A DNA stretch of 64,000 nucleotides from Rhizobium sp. CFBP 8762 (GCF_014841565.1 NZ_JACYUD010000002.1:290628-354627); one strand, 5' to 3'. Numbered from the stretch's first letter, positions 8,627 through 18,304 are shown. The notes: a model not told the origin generated them from the sequence alone. A program made the numbers and translations.

Positions 8627-10716
8627 TCGCGCCTTTCACGCATCGGCTGGCCATTTTCTGCGCTGTTGTCGCCAATGGCGTTTTGGCGGCGGCACTGACA
8701 TTCGGTCTACGCGCAGCGGACGAGGCCTTTCCGCCGCCGCTGGAACAGGCAAATCAGGTATCCGTAGAGGTGGTTGATGCCGATGGCAAACTGCTGCGGG
8801 CCTTCGCGACCCCGGAAGGCCGCTGGCGGCTGAAAACGACTGCTGAGAATGTCGATCCGCAATTCCTGCGCATGCTGGTGGCCTATGAAGACCAGCGTTT
8901 CTGGCAGCATGGCGGCATTGACCCGTTGGCGTTGCTGAGAGCAAGCGGTCAGTTGCTGCGCCATGGCCGCATTATTTCCGGCGCATCGACGCTGTCCATG
9001 CAGGTTGCCCGGCTGATCGAACCGCGCGAAAGCCGCTCTCTGCTGGCAAAACTACGTCAGGTTTCGCGCGCCGTGCAACTGGAGCGCCGCTTCACAAAAT
9101 CGGAACTGCTGGATCTCTACCTGACGCACGCCCCCTATGGCGGAAATCTGGAGGGCATTCGCGCCGCCAGCCTCGCCTATTTCGGCAAGGAGCCCAAACG
9201 GCTGACTGTTGCGCAATCGGCCTTGCTGGTTGCCCTGCCGCAATTGCCGGAAAAGCGCCGCCCGGACCGGCATTTGCAAGCCGCTACCGCTGCGCGCAAC
9301 CGGGTCTTGACCCGCATGGCCGTTGCCGATCTCATTGGTGATGGCGAGGCAGAGCGGGCCGAACAATCCCCCGTACCGGATCGCCGCCTGCAATTGCCCG
9401 CCTTCGCCGCACATGTAGCCCAGGCAGCCCGCGCCAGAAACAGAGGCGTGGACCGCCACACCACCTCACTGCGCCGCAGCATACAGGAGGGCCTTGAGGC
9501 TGTGGCAAAATCCGCTGCCGCAGGCCTTGGTCCCAAGGTTTCGATTGCCATGGTCATGGCCGATGCAAAGACCGGCGAAATCGTTGGTGAGGTCGGCTCC
9601 GCCGACTACTTTAATGCTGAGCGGTCCGGCTGGATTGATATGACGCGCGTCAAGCGCTCGCCCGGCTCAACCCTGAAACCGTTTATCTACGGGCTGGCGT
9701 TCGAGGAAGGGCTGGTGGCGCAGGAAACCATCATCGAGGACCGTCCCGCTGACTTCTTTGGCTATCGCCCGCGCAATTTTGATATGCAGTACCAGGGCGA
9801 TGTCAGCATCCGCCAAGCCCTGCAATTGTCGCTAAATGTGCCTGCCGTCAAACTGCTGGACGCGGTTGCCCCTTCCCGCCTGATGGTGCGGTTTCGCCGC
9901 GCCGATGTGCGCCCGGTGCTGCCACCCAATGAAACGCCCGGACTGGCTATCGGCCTTGGCGGCGTCGGCATCACGCTTGAGGATCTGGTGCAGCTCTATG
10001 CGGCCCTTGCCAATCGTGGCGTGCCGGTGCGCCTCGGCGATGGCGTCACGCGACAGGCAGGCCTGATCGATGGTGAGCCGCTGCTGGATATGGCGGCGGC
10101 ATGGCAGGTTTCGGATATTCTGGCGGGCATCAATCCCCCGACAGGAATCAACCGGCGCGGCATCGCCTACAAAACCGGCACCAGCTACGGCTACCGCGAT
10201 GCGTGGTCGGTGGGGTATGATGGGCGGCACGTGCTGGGCGTGTGGGTCGGCAGGCCGGACAATGGCGCGGTGCCCGGCATTTCCGGCTTCGCCACCGCCG
10301 CCCCCATCCTATTTGAAGCGTTTGCCCGCTCCGGCGTGGCACTGACGCCCCTGCCCGGCGCACCCGCTGGCAGCCTGCGGCTGGCCGCCACGCAGTTGCC
10401 CGTGAGCCAACGGCGCTTTACCAAGCAGGCGAACGGCCTTCTGGCCTCTGCGGGGGAAGCCGCCCCCCAGATCGTTTACCCGCCGGAGGGCGCGCGGGTG
10501 GAACTGGGCGCAAAGACCGGGGACACAATCGCGCCGCTGGTGCTGAAACTTCAAGGCGGGCGCGCGCCGTTCCGGTGGCTCGCCAATGGCAAACCGCTCA
10601 GCGAAACCTCGCGCCGACGGGTGAACCAGTGGGTGCCCGATGGCGGCGGCTTTTCCACATTGACTGTAATCGATGCTGTAGGGCGAGCTGCGAGTGTTCG
10701 CGTGTTTATCGATTAA
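8623..10716 (+). CDS. pbpC: Penicillin-binding protein 1C
   Basis: Bifunctional peptidoglycan synthase of 697 residues with an N-terminal membrane anchor (about residues 7-27). The GT51 glycosyltransferase domain has the EDQRFWQHGGID signature with catalytic Glu89. The transpeptidase domain has SxxK (STLK, Ser349/Lys352), SLN (403-405) and KTG (517-519), so both activities look intact. The C-terminal part from about residue 610 (PPEGARVEL onward) is the BiPBP_C domain typical of PBP1C. Translation is coupled to the upstream alpha-2-macroglobulin gene through an ATGA overlap. No terminator is evident after it; 110 bp separate it from fdhA. Confidence 0.95.
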   Translation: MIAPFTHRLAIFCAVVANGVLAAALTFGLRAADEAFPPPLEQANQVSVEVVDADGKLLRAFATPEGRWRLKTTAENVDPQFLRMLVAYEDQRFWQHGGIDPLALLRASGQLLRHGRIISGASTLSMQVARLIEPRESRSLLAKLRQVSRAVQLERRFTKSELLDLYLTHAPYGGNLEGIRAASLAYFGKEPKRLTVAQSALLVALPQLPEKRRPDRHLQAATAARNRVLTRMAVADLIGDGEAERAEQSPVPDRRLQLPAFAAHVAQAARARNRGVDRHTTSLRRSIQEGLEAVAKSAAAGLGPKVSIAMVMADAKTGEIVGEVGSADYFNAERSGWIDMTRVKRSPGSTLKPFIYGLAFEEGLVAQETIIEDRPADFFGYRPRNFDMQYQGDVSIRQALQLSLNVPAVKLLDAVAPSRLMVRFRRADVRPVLPPNETPGLAIGLGGVGITLEDLVQLYAALANRGVPVRLGDGVTRQAGLIDGEPLLDMAAAWQVSDILAGINPPTGINRRGIAYKTGTSYGYRDAWSVGYDGRHVLGVWVGRPDNGAVPGISGFATAAPILFEAFARSGVALTPLPGAPAGSLRLAATQLPVSQRRFTKQANGLLASAGEAAPQIVYPPEGARVELGAKTGDTIAPLVLKLQGGRAPFRWLANGKPLSETSRRRVNQWVPDGGGFSTLTVIDAVGRAASVRVFID

Positions 10717-10825
10717 GTCGAAGATAGCGTCGCAAATAGACATATAAGCCGTGTGTCCCATGTTACCCTGTGATGGCCGGTGTGAGGAGCGCAGCCGGTC
10801 ATCATTCGTTTCAGGGAGGAACAGC

Positions 10826-12010
10826 ATGAGCAGCAACAGAGGCGTCGTGTACCTTGGACCCGGCAAGGTCGAAGTTCAAAATATTGCTGACCCAAAATTT
10901 GCGAGCCCGGATGGGCGGCGCATTGAACATGCGGTCATTCTCAAGGTCGTATCGACCAATATCTGCGGTTCGGACCAGCACATGGTGCGCGGACGCACAA
11001 CGGCCGCGCCGGGGCTTGTCCTCGGCCATGAAATCACTGGCGAGGTCATTGAAAAGGGCAGCGACGTTGAAATGCTCGACGTGGGCGACATCGTTTCCGT
11101 GCCGTTCAACGTGGCCTGCGGACGGTGCCGCTGCTGCAAAGCGCAGGACACCGGTGTGTGCCTGACGGTAAACCCCGCGCGGGCAGGCGGTGCCTATGGT
11201 TATGTCGACATGGGCGGCTGGATTGGCGGACAGGCAGGCTATGTCATGGTGCCTTACGCTGACTTCAATCTGTTGCGCTTCCCGGACCGGGACCGCGCTA
11301 TGGAAAAAATCCGCGATCTCACCATGCTGTCTGATATTCTGCCCACCGGTTTTCACGGTGCCGTGCGCGCCGGAGTCGGTGTCGGCTCGGTGGTGTATGT
11401 TGCGGGTGCAGGTCCGGTGGGTCTTGCGGCTGCCGCGTCGGCCCGCATTCTGGGCGCAGCCGTGGTTATGGTCGGTGATTTCAACAAGGACCGGCTCGCC
11501 CATGCGGCCAAAGTGGGCTTTGAGCCTATCGACCTGTCGCGAAGCGGCAATCTTGGTGACATGATCGCGCAGGTAACCGGCAGCAACGAAGTAGACAGCG
11601 CAATCGACGCCGTGGGCTTTGAAGCTGTCGGCCACAGCGGCGGCGAACAGCCTGCCGTGGTGCTGAACCAGATGATGGAAATCACCCGCGCTGCGGGTTC
11701 CATCGGCATCCCCGGCCTGTACGTGACCGAAGACCCCGGCGCCGTCGATAACGCTGCCAAAAATGGCAATCTGTCGCTGCGCTTCGGCCTTGGCTGGGCC
11801 AAGGCCCAGTCCTTCCACACGGGCCAGACGCCGGTGGTTAAATATCACCGCCAACTGATGCAGGCCATTCTGCACGACCGGCTGAACATTGCCGAAATTG
11901 TCAATGCCACCGTTATTTCTCTGGAAGATGCAGCACAGGGCTATGAGAGTTTTGACAAGGGCGTTGCGAAGAAGTTCGTGCTCGACCCACATGGCCTGCT
12001 GGCTGCGTAA
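10826..12010 (+). CDS. fdhA: Glutathione-independent formaldehyde dehydrogenase
   Basis: Zinc-dependent NAD+-linked dehydrogenase of 394 residues that oxidises formaldehyde to formate without glutathione, as in Pseudomonas putida. Start ATG 10826 has SD GGGAGGA. Catalytic zinc ligands are visible as Cys47 (NICGSDQH), His68 and Glu69 (GHEITGE); the structural zinc is held by Cys98, 101, 104 and 112 (CGRCRCC). The nucleotide loop is GAGPVGLAAA. The long insert PARAGGAYGYVDMGGW after the structural zinc is typical of this subfamily and separates it from class III ADH. It stands alone before a bidirectional terminator. Related members also dismutate aldehydes, so other small aldehydes may be substrates. 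Confidence 0.93.
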   Translation: MSSNRGVVYLGPGKVEVQNIADPKFASPDGRRIEHAVILKVVSTNICGSDQHMVRGRTTAAPGLVLGHEITGEVIEKGSDVEMLDVGDIVSVPFNVACGRCRCCKAQDTGVCLTVNPARAGGAYGYVDMGGWIGGQAGYVMVPYADFNLLRFPDRDRAMEKIRDLTMLSDILPTGFHGAVRAGVGVGSVVYVAGAGPVGLAAAASARILGAAVVMVGDFNKDRLAHAAKVGFEPIDLSRSGNLGDMIAQVTGSNEVDSAIDAVGFEAVGHSGGEQPAVVLNQMMEITRAAGSIGIPGLYVTEDPGAVDNAAKNGNLSLRFGLGWAKAQSFHTGQTPVVKYHRQLMQAILHDRLNIAEIVNATVISLEDAAQGYESFDKGVAKKFVLDPHGLLAA

Positions 12011-12020
12011 GCGAACCATA

Positions 12021-12056
12021 AAAAAAGGCGGATAGACCAAATCTATCCGCCTTTTT
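12021..12056. terminator. Bidirectional terminator between fdhA and gcd
   Basis: Perfect 9-bp stem GGCGGATAG/CTATCCGCC (12027-12035, 12043-12051) with a 7-nt loop, flanked by an A-run before and a T-run after, so it works for the convergent fdhA (+) and gcd (-) transcripts. Confidence 0.93.
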
Positions 12057-12073
12057 GTTTTAATCAAAGCCGA

Positions 12074-14500
12074 TCAAGGCAGAGTGTAGGCGATGACATA
12101 ATCGCCACGGTCCGGCGACTGGCGGGCACCGCCTGCGGAAATCACCACATACTGCTTGCCGGTCTTGGGCGACTTGTAGCTCATCGGCCCGCCCTGACTT
12201 CCCACCGGCAGGCGCTGTTTCCACACTTCCTCACCGGTCGCAGTGCTGAACGCGCGCAGATAGTAGTCCTGCGTTCCGGCAATGAACACCAGACCGCCCT
12301 GCGTGGTCAACGTACCACCCAGCGTCGGCATACCAATCGGAATTGGCAGGCCCATCTTGAAGCCCATCGGACCCTGATCCTCAACCGTTCCCACGGGAAC
12401 CTGCCACAGGATCTTCTGGGTCTTCATGTCGATGGCCGTCATGGTGCCGAACGGCGGCTCCTGGCAGGGAATGCCCAGTTGCGACAGGAAGCGGTTCTTG
12501 TTGACGGCGTAAGGCGTACCCTTCATCGGCACGATGCCCATGACGGTGTTGGGTGCTTCACTGCCACTGGCTACAGCTTTCGTAGGAGCCGCCTCCTGCA
12601 TCTGGATCCAGAGACCGATGCGCATGTCATTCAGAAAGATCGTGTTGGAGTTTGGATCAGTCGAGATACCACCCCAATTCAATCCGCCGAGCGAACCCGG
12701 GAAGTTCAGCGCCAGATCCGTGCCGGGAACCGTATAGACGCCATCATACCGCATGCCCTTGAAGGCGATTCTACACAACAGCTGATCGAACGGAGTGGCA
12801 CCCCACATATCCGCTTCCGTCAAAGTCTGTGCGCCGATCTGCGGCATGCCGACCGAGAGCTTCTGCGTTGGCGCGTAAGGCTCGTTCGGAATTTTACCGG
12901 GCTTGACGGCGACGTCTTCCACCTTGGTCAACGGCTGGCCGGTTGCACGGTCCAGAACGAAAATCTGACCGGCCTTGGTGCCGAAGACAAGACCCGGTAC
13001 GGTTGTGCCATCGGCCTTCGGGAAGTTGATGAACGTCGGCTGCATCGGAACGTCGAAGTCCCAGAGGTCATTGCGAACCGTCTGATACACCCACTTTTCG
13101 CGGCCCGTCGTTGCGTCCAGCGCCAGCATGGATGCACCGTACTTATGGTCAAGTTCGGTACGCGTTGCGCCATAGAGGTCGACGGACGAACTGCCGACCG
13201 GCATGAACACGGTGTTCAGCGCCGGATCGTAGGACATGGATGCCCAGACATTCGGCGTGGAGCGGGTGTAGGTTACGCCCGGGCCCGGGAGCAGAGTGAT
13301 ATTGGGGTTGCCGGGGTCAAACGCCCAGCGCAGCTGGCCGGTGATGACATCAAAGCCGCGCATAACGCCGCCGGGCATATCAACCTGCACGTTATCAGCC
13401 ACACGTCCGCCGATGACCACAGTGGTTCCGGCGAGTGTCGGTGCCGAGGTCAGCACATAGCTCGGGTCAGGCGCGTCGCCCAGACCTTCTTTTAGGTCCA
13501 CCTGACCATTGTTACCAAAACCGGCGCAGAACTCACCGGTATCGGCATCAAGCGCCACGAGAACAGCTGTGATGGTGTTCATCAGAATGCGGCGCTGGCA
13601 CTGGCTGCCCTCGGGCAGCGTCACCGGAGTAACAGGCGTGGAACCCGGCGCAGTCGGCTGTTCCAGAGGCGCATTCACGTCGAAATAGGCCAGACCACGG
13701 CAACGCATCCAGACCTTGGATTGTGCATTGATCTCGCGCTTCCATTTCTCGGCGCCGGTATCGGCGTCAAGTGCGATCACATTGTTGTGCGGTGTGCAGA
13801 GGAACACGGTATCACCGACCTGCAACGGGGTCTGCTGATCTTCCGCGCCGCCACCGGTTGGGCTCAGCGGCGTATCGCCGGTGCGATAGGTCCATGCAAC
13901 CTTGAGGTCTTTGACGTTATCGCGGGTGATCTGATCGAGCGCAACAAACCGGTCACCACCTGATGTATTACCGTAATGCTGCCAGTTTTTCTGTTCGGTC
14001 TCGGCTGTCACCGGAGTCAACGGCGTCACGTCGCCGGAGAAGGCAACAGTCGGATGGGGCACGAACATGCCCGCAAAGCCCGCAATCGTCGCAACCGCAA
14101 GCACAGCGGCCAGTGCAAATGACGCAGCGTAGACCGGAGTGCGTCCGGTTGCACGCCGCAGCAGCGGGAACGACAGCGCAACAAACACGGCGCCGACAGA
14201 CATGGCCAGCAGACGCGAGATCAGAGGCCAAAAGTCAAGCCCGGCTTCCCAAACCGCCCAGATGGCAGTGGCTACGAAAACCAGCCCAAACAGCAGCGCA
14301 CCTGATGGTTTCCGCCGGATAATCTGCACGCCGGACGCGATGAGGGCGACCCCGGCTATGGCGAAATACCAGCTTCCGCCGCGGCGAATGAGTTCTGCGC
14401 CACCGATCAGAAAGAACAGACCGGCTGCGACGATGACGAAACCAAGAATGGCCAGCCAAACCTTGGCTAGCCCCGATGGAGATTGTATTGTGTCAGGCAC
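12074..14500 (-). CDS. gcd: Membrane-bound PQQ-dependent glucose dehydrogenase
   Basis: Quinoprotein of 808 residues that oxidises glucose to gluconolactone in the periplasm and passes electrons to ubiquinone. The start is GTG 14500 with SD GGAGGGG 7 bases upstream. The first about 140 residues hold five transmembrane helices, followed by the PQQ beta-propeller beginning NWQHYGNTSGGDRF (about residue 172). The general-base Asp region WDFDVPMQPTF and the closing quinoprotein signature near GGPMSYKS are present, and length matches the family (about 800). No PQQ biosynthesis gene is in the window. The gene appears monocistronic, with the fdhA-shared terminator at its end. Confidence 0.95.
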   Translation of the reverse strand: MPDTIQSPSGLAKVWLAILGFVIVAAGLFFLIGGAELIRRGGSWYFAIAGVALIASGVQIIRRKPSGALLFGLVFVATAIWAVWEAGLDFWPLISRLLAMSVGAVFVALSFPLLRRATGRTPVYAASFALAAVLAVATIAGFAGMFVPHPTVAFSGDVTPLTPVTAETEQKNWQHYGNTSGGDRFVALDQITRDNVKDLKVAWTYRTGDTPLSPTGGGAEDQQTPLQVGDTVFLCTPHNNVIALDADTGAEKWKREINAQSKVWMRCRGLAYFDVNAPLEQPTAPGSTPVTPVTLPEGSQCQRRILMNTITAVLVALDADTGEFCAGFGNNGQVDLKEGLGDAPDPSYVLTSAPTLAGTTVVIGGRVADNVQVDMPGGVMRGFDVITGQLRWAFDPGNPNITLLPGPGVTYTRSTPNVWASMSYDPALNTVFMPVGSSSVDLYGATRTELDHKYGASMLALDATTGREKWVYQTVRNDLWDFDVPMQPTFINFPKADGTTVPGLVFGTKAGQIFVLDRATGQPLTKVEDVAVKPGKIPNEPYAPTQKLSVGMPQIGAQTLTEADMWGATPFDQLLCRIAFKGMRYDGVYTVPGTDLALNFPGSLGGLNWGGISTDPNSNTIFLNDMRIGLWIQMQEAAPTKAVASGSEAPNTVMGIVPMKGTPYAVNKNRFLSQLGIPCQEPPFGTMTAIDMKTQKILWQVPVGTVEDQGPMGFKMGLPIPIGMPTLGGTLTTQGGLVFIAGTQDYYLRAFSTATGEEVWKQRLPVGSQGGPMSYKSPKTGKQYVVISAGGARQSPDRGDYVIAYTLP

Positions 14501-14628
14501 CAGAGGTCCCCTCCGTATTCACTAATTGACAAATGTCTTTGCGTCTTAGCTGATTCCACGGAAGAATACAGTCCCTTTGCATGTAAAGTTGACTCGAATT
14601 ATCAGAATTAAACGCTGATTGAGTTTGG

Positions 14629-15519
14629 CTATTTTACATACTGCCGCCAGTTATGCGCCTCCCGGAAGCCAAGAACCTCACGCGCCTTGCGGTTGGAAAT
14701 CGGTGCCTCAAACTCGTCCATATCGCGTTTCAGTGGAATATCCGGCGCGTATGTACGCAGAAATTCTCTGGTCGGCTCCCGCGCTGTTATTGTGTCGTTA
14801 ACCGCGTTGAACACCTGAAAACCGAGGCCATCCGTCTCGATGCAGAGACGCGCGATTTCGCCCAGATCACGCGCATCGATATAGCTCCACGCATTGCGTT
14901 TGCGTGACATCGGGTCATCCAGAAACGCCGGAAACTTGTCATATTCATCCGGCTCGATCACATTGCCGATGCGCAACGCGTAGATGTCAGCGCCGGTCCG
15001 CATGGCAAAGGCACGAGCGGTTTTTTCGCCCACCACTTTAGACAGACCGTAGCTGTCCATCGGATCGACATCGTAATCTTCCTCCAGTGGAAAATGATGG
15101 TAATCCTTGTCCCCTTCGGCAAAACACACACCATAGGTGGTCTCGCTTGAAGCGATGATGACCTTGCGGATACCCAGTTTAACGGCCGCTTCGATCACGT
15201 TATAGGTCGAGGTCACATTGTCATGAAACGTGACATTGTCTGGCTGGATCAGAACACGGGGTATGGCGGCAAAGTGGACCACGGCGTCCACCGGCTCCGG
15301 CCCCGTGCCCGTCTCAAAACCTTCGAAGCCAAAATGTTGGGACAAGGCGTTGAAGGTCTGCCCGCTGTCGGTCAGATCGGTGATCAGCGTGTTCACACCG
15401 GGATAATCGAGCGGTTTCAGGTCGAGGTTGAGAACCTCATAGCCCGCCTCCACCAGATGAGGTACAGCATGACGCCCCGCCTTGCCACTGCCGCCTGTAA
15501 AAATAATGCGCTTTTTCAT
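14629..15519 (-). CDS. NAD-dependent epimerase/dehydratase (extended SDR)
   Basis: A 296-residue extended SDR. The start is ATG 15519 with SD GGGAG; an upstream in-frame start at 15630 would run through the repeat element and is rejected. The cofactor loop is TGGSGKAGR at residues 7-15, and the catalytic pair is YGLSK. Between them lie an ASSETTYG stretch (Ser) and an NVTSTYNVIEA helix typical of sugar epimerases and uronate dehydrogenases. Substrate probably an NDP-sugar or a free sugar acid, not decidable here. It is on the same strand as the ABC/formamidase operon but separated from it by the palindromic element at 15576-15676, so likely independent. Confidence 0.85.
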   Translation of the reverse strand: MKKRIIFTGGSGKAGRHAVPHLVEAGYEVLNLDLKPLDYPGVNTLITDLTDSGQTFNALSQHFGFEGFETGTGPEPVDAVVHFAAIPRVLIQPDNVTFHDNVTSTYNVIEAAVKLGIRKVIIASSETTYGVCFAEGDKDYHHFPLEEDYDVDPMDSYGLSKVVGEKTARAFAMRTGADIYALRIGNVIEPDEYDKFPAFLDDPMSRKRNAWSYIDARDLGEIARLCIETDGLGFQVFNAVNDTITAREPTREFLRTYAPDIPLKRDMDEFEAPISNRKAREVLGFREAHNWRQYVK

Positions 15520-15575
15520 TGTGCTCTCCCGTTCCTGTTGATGACTCGGGAAAGCCTTGAGACGGAAAGACGTTC

Positions 15576-15676
15576 CTACAGCATCGGCCCGAAAATCGGA
15601 ATCAATTTTCGGGCCGATGCGTAGAGTCAAAGAGTTAGAGCGACCTTCGCGTCCTAATGGACGCGCGGCGCTTTAG
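15576..15676. repeat. Mosaic palindromic intergenic element (RIME-like)
   Basis: Two palindromes side by side. The first has 16-bp perfect arms GCATCGGCCCGAAAAT (15581-15596) and its complement (15605-15620), flanked by CTAC and GTAG. The second is GCGTCC-TAAT-GGACGC (15649-15664) within a block ending GCGGCGCTTTAG. The linker and second block match the style of short mosaic elements scattered between rhizobial genes (recalled, not searched). The element runs into the last bases of the ABC ATPase gene, whose stop codon (15673-15675) lies inside it. As RNA it would fold very stably and may act as a terminator or 3' stabiliser. Confidence 0.75.
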
Positions 15677-17340
15677 GCAACCCGCCGTTTGGGATCCGGT
15701 ATTGGTACGGCGGCCATCAAAGCGCGGGTGTAGTCATCGCGGGGGTTTTCGAAAACGTCGCGGCGCGTTCCCATTTCCACGATCTTTCCGCCGCGCATCA
15801 CAGCCACATGATGCGACATACGCTCCACCACTGCCATGTCGTGGGAAATAAACAGGTAAGCGAGACCCATGGTTTCCTGCAATTCCAGCATTAGGTCCAG
15901 CACGCGGGCGCGCACGGACACATCCAGCGCCGCAACGCTTTCATCGGCCACGATCAGCTTGGGTTTCAACGCCAGAGCGCGGGCAATGCAGATGCGCTGG
16001 CGCTGTCCGCCGGAAAATTCGTGCGGATAGCGGCTAGCCGCATCCGGCTGCAGACCAACGCGAGCCAGAAGCTCCGCTACGCGGTCCGCCCGCTCGGTCT
16101 TGTCACCTATACCGTGAATGATCAGCGGCTCGGCAATGGCCGCACCCACCGCCATGCGCGGATCGAGCGAGGCATAAGGGTCCTGAAAAATCATCTGCGC
16201 CGAGCGGCGAACCGGCTGCATCTGCCGCTGGCTGAGGCCCGCAATGTTGCGTCCATCAATCACCACGTCGCCTGCAAAGGGAATAAGGCCCAGCACCGCC
16301 TTGCCGGTCGTCGATTTGCCTGATCCGCTTTCCCCCACCAGACCCAGCGTCTGGCCGGGGCGGATATCAAACGATACGCCTTGAACAGCTGCCGCAGCCT
16401 GCTTGCGCTTGAACAGGAAACCACCCGCGCCACCATAGGTCACGGTGAGGTTGCTGACGGCCAGCACAGGCGAAGGATCAAGGGATACGGGGCTGGCCGG
16501 CACCGGCGTGACGCGCGGCGGGCCGTCGCTACCCGCATGGCTGCCAAGGCGCGGTACGGCGGCCAGCAGTTCCCGCGTGTAGGTCTGCGCGGGTGACTGG
16601 AAGATCGGCAACACATTGCCCTGCTCGATCACACGACCGCTCTGCATGATGATGACGCGATCGGCCATTTCCGCCACCACCCCCATATCGTGCGTGATCA
16701 GAATGATGCACGCGCCGAACTCCGTTTTCAGCTCCCGCATCAAGGTCAGGATCTGCGCCTGCACCGTCACATCCAGCGCCGTTGTCGGCTCATCGGCGAT
16801 CAGCACCTTCGGGCGGCAGGACAGCGCCATGGCGATCATGACGCGCTGTCGCATGCCGCCGGAAAGCTCGTGCGGGTACTGCGTCAGGCGTCGTGCGGGG
16901 TCGGTGATGTGAACGGCGTCCAGCATGTGTCGGGCGATAACGTCTGCCGCTCCCCCCTCCTCGCCCTGATGCTCGTGGATCGCCTCGCGCATCTGCGCGC
17001 CGATGCTCATCACCGGGTTCAGGGATGTCATCGGTTCCTGAAACACCATGGCGACCTCACCGCCGCGCACCGCCCGCATGGCACTGCCGGACAGTTTGGT
17101 GAGGTCCTTACCCCCAAGCATGATGCTGCCCGACGACACTTGAAGCGACGCCTTGGGCAAAAGCCCCATGATAGACAGCGAGGTCACGGATTTTCCCGAT
17201 CCGGACTCGCCTGCAATGCATAAGGTTTCGCCAGAGATCAGGTCGAAACTGATATCGTCCAGCACCCGCCGTAAGCCTTCCGGCGTACGGGCATCGACAC
17301 AGAGATTGGAAACAGACAGGACCGGGGGCGACATGATCAC
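15673..17340 (-). CDS. Dipeptide-type ABC transporter, fused ATPase (DppD-DppF type)
   Basis: A 555-residue protein with two complete ABC ATPase domains, energising the permeases encoded upstream. Domain 1 has Walker A GESGSGKS, signature LSGGMRQR and Walker B DEPTTALD; domain 2 starts near residue 290 with GESGSGKSTTGKA, FSGGQRQR and ADESVAALD. Each carries the oligopeptide-type C-terminal extension. The start GTG 17340 overlaps the formamidase stop by 4 bases (GTGA) with AAGGA 10 bases upstream; ATG 17334 is an alternative. It is the last gene of the amiC operon. Fused ATPases of this kind serve peptide, glutathione and nickel importers; here the context suggests amides or small peptides. 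Confidence 0.93.
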   Translation of the reverse strand: MIMSPPVLSVSNLCVDARTPEGLRRVLDDISFDLISGETLCIAGESGSGKSVTSLSIMGLLPKASLQVSSGSIMLGGKDLTKLSGSAMRAVRGGEVAMVFQEPMTSLNPVMSIGAQMREAIHEHQGEEGGAADVIARHMLDAVHITDPARRLTQYPHELSGGMRQRVMIAMALSCRPKVLIADEPTTALDVTVQAQILTLMRELKTEFGACIILITHDMGVVAEMADRVIIMQSGRVIEQGNVLPIFQSPAQTYTRELLAAVPRLGSHAGSDGPPRVTPVPASPVSLDPSPVLAVSNLTVTYGGAGGFLFKRKQAAAAVQGVSFDIRPGQTLGLVGESGSGKSTTGKAVLGLIPFAGDVVIDGRNIAGLSQRQMQPVRRSAQMIFQDPYASLDPRMAVGAAIAEPLIIHGIGDKTERADRVAELLARVGLQPDAASRYPHEFSGGQRQRICIARALALKPKLIVADESVAALDVSVRARVLDLMLELQETMGLAYLFISHDMAVVERMSHHVAVMRGGKIVEMGTRRDVFENPRDDYTRALMAAVPIPDPKRRVA

Positions 17341-18281
17341 GAAAAGACAATCCTTGGGAAATAGAAGGACACGACCCAGTTGGGCGCATCGACGATTTCG
17401 CTGATGCGCAAATCACCGCAGACCGAGCACAAGAGATAGGCATCGACGGCGCTCATGCCGTGTTCTGCGCCCAGCAGATCGATCATCCGCATCAGCGCTT
17501 CGCGTGCACCCGTCATCAGGTCCGGGCCAATGCCGGTGGTCACTTCGTAGCCAGCCCCATCCAGATGCCGGGTGACCGGTTCCGTGGTTGTGAAGCGTGG
17601 CGAAATCAACTTGGCATCCTTGACCAGCTCGATGGTGGCTTCCACCTCCATCTGGCTTTCAATGGCCGTGCCGCAAACTTCCCCATCGCCCTGTGCGGCG
17701 TGGGTGTCGCCAATGGAAAACAGCGCGCCCTCCACTTCCACCGGCAAATACAGCGTGACCCCGGAGGTAAGGTCGCGAATGTCCAGATTGCCACCTACGC
17801 GGCGCGGTGGCACCACGGAGTGCAGGCCCTGCTCTGCAGGTGCCACGCCAATGGTTCCCGCAAACGGCTTCAAAGGCACCTTGCCGCCGGGGCCATACAG
17901 TGCGGGTGCCATGCTGCTCGCATCATAGGTCCACATATGTAGTGCGGGGTCCTTGAACTGGTCTGCCAGCAGCCCGAAGCCGGGAATATTGGCCGTCCAG
18001 CCCGATCCTGATGGCACGAAGCGGCGAATGGTGACTTTCAGCGCATCGCCGGGTTGCGCACCTTCCACATACACCGGCCCGGTTACCGGGTTGATCTTGC
18101 CGAAATCGAGCCCTGCCAGCGTGTCCAGCGTGGCGCCCGCGCCCAATTGGCCACCGGAGGAGTCAAGGCATTCGAAATGAATGGTTTCACCGAACTTGGC
18201 GATAACAGCCGGTTCAAAATCGCGGTTCCAGCCAAAATGGTGCTGGGCGCGGTGAATGGTGTGGGCGCAGACGCTGCACAT
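17337..18281 (-). CDS. Acetamidase/formamidase family amidohydrolase
   Basis: A 314-residue member of the FmdA/AmdA family, zinc enzymes that hydrolyse formamide or short aliphatic amides to ammonia and the carboxylic acid. Recognisable features are the N-terminal HHFGWNRD block, the GPVYVEGAQPGDALKVTI strand region, GDTHAAQGDGEVCG in the middle and the C-terminal stretch DAYLLCSVCGDLRISEIVD. Cytoplasmic (no signal). It is the enzyme of the amiC operon, sitting between the binding protein and the ATPase, overlapping the latter. The placement makes an amide the likely transported and sensed compound. Confidence 0.92.
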   Translation of the reverse strand: MCSVCAHTIHRAQHHFGWNRDFEPAVIAKFGETIHFECLDSSGGQLGAGATLDTLAGLDFGKINPVTGPVYVEGAQPGDALKVTIRRFVPSGSGWTANIPGFGLLADQFKDPALHMWTYDASSMAPALYGPGGKVPLKPFAGTIGVAPAEQGLHSVVPPRRVGGNLDIRDLTSGVTLYLPVEVEGALFSIGDTHAAQGDGEVCGTAIESQMEVEATIELVKDAKLISPRFTTTEPVTRHLDGAGYEVTTGIGPDLMTGAREALMRMIDLLGAEHGMSAVDAYLLCSVCGDLRISEIVDAPNWVVSFYFPRIVFS

Positions 18282-18304
18282 GGGATGTCTCCAGAGTGGG
18301 AAAA

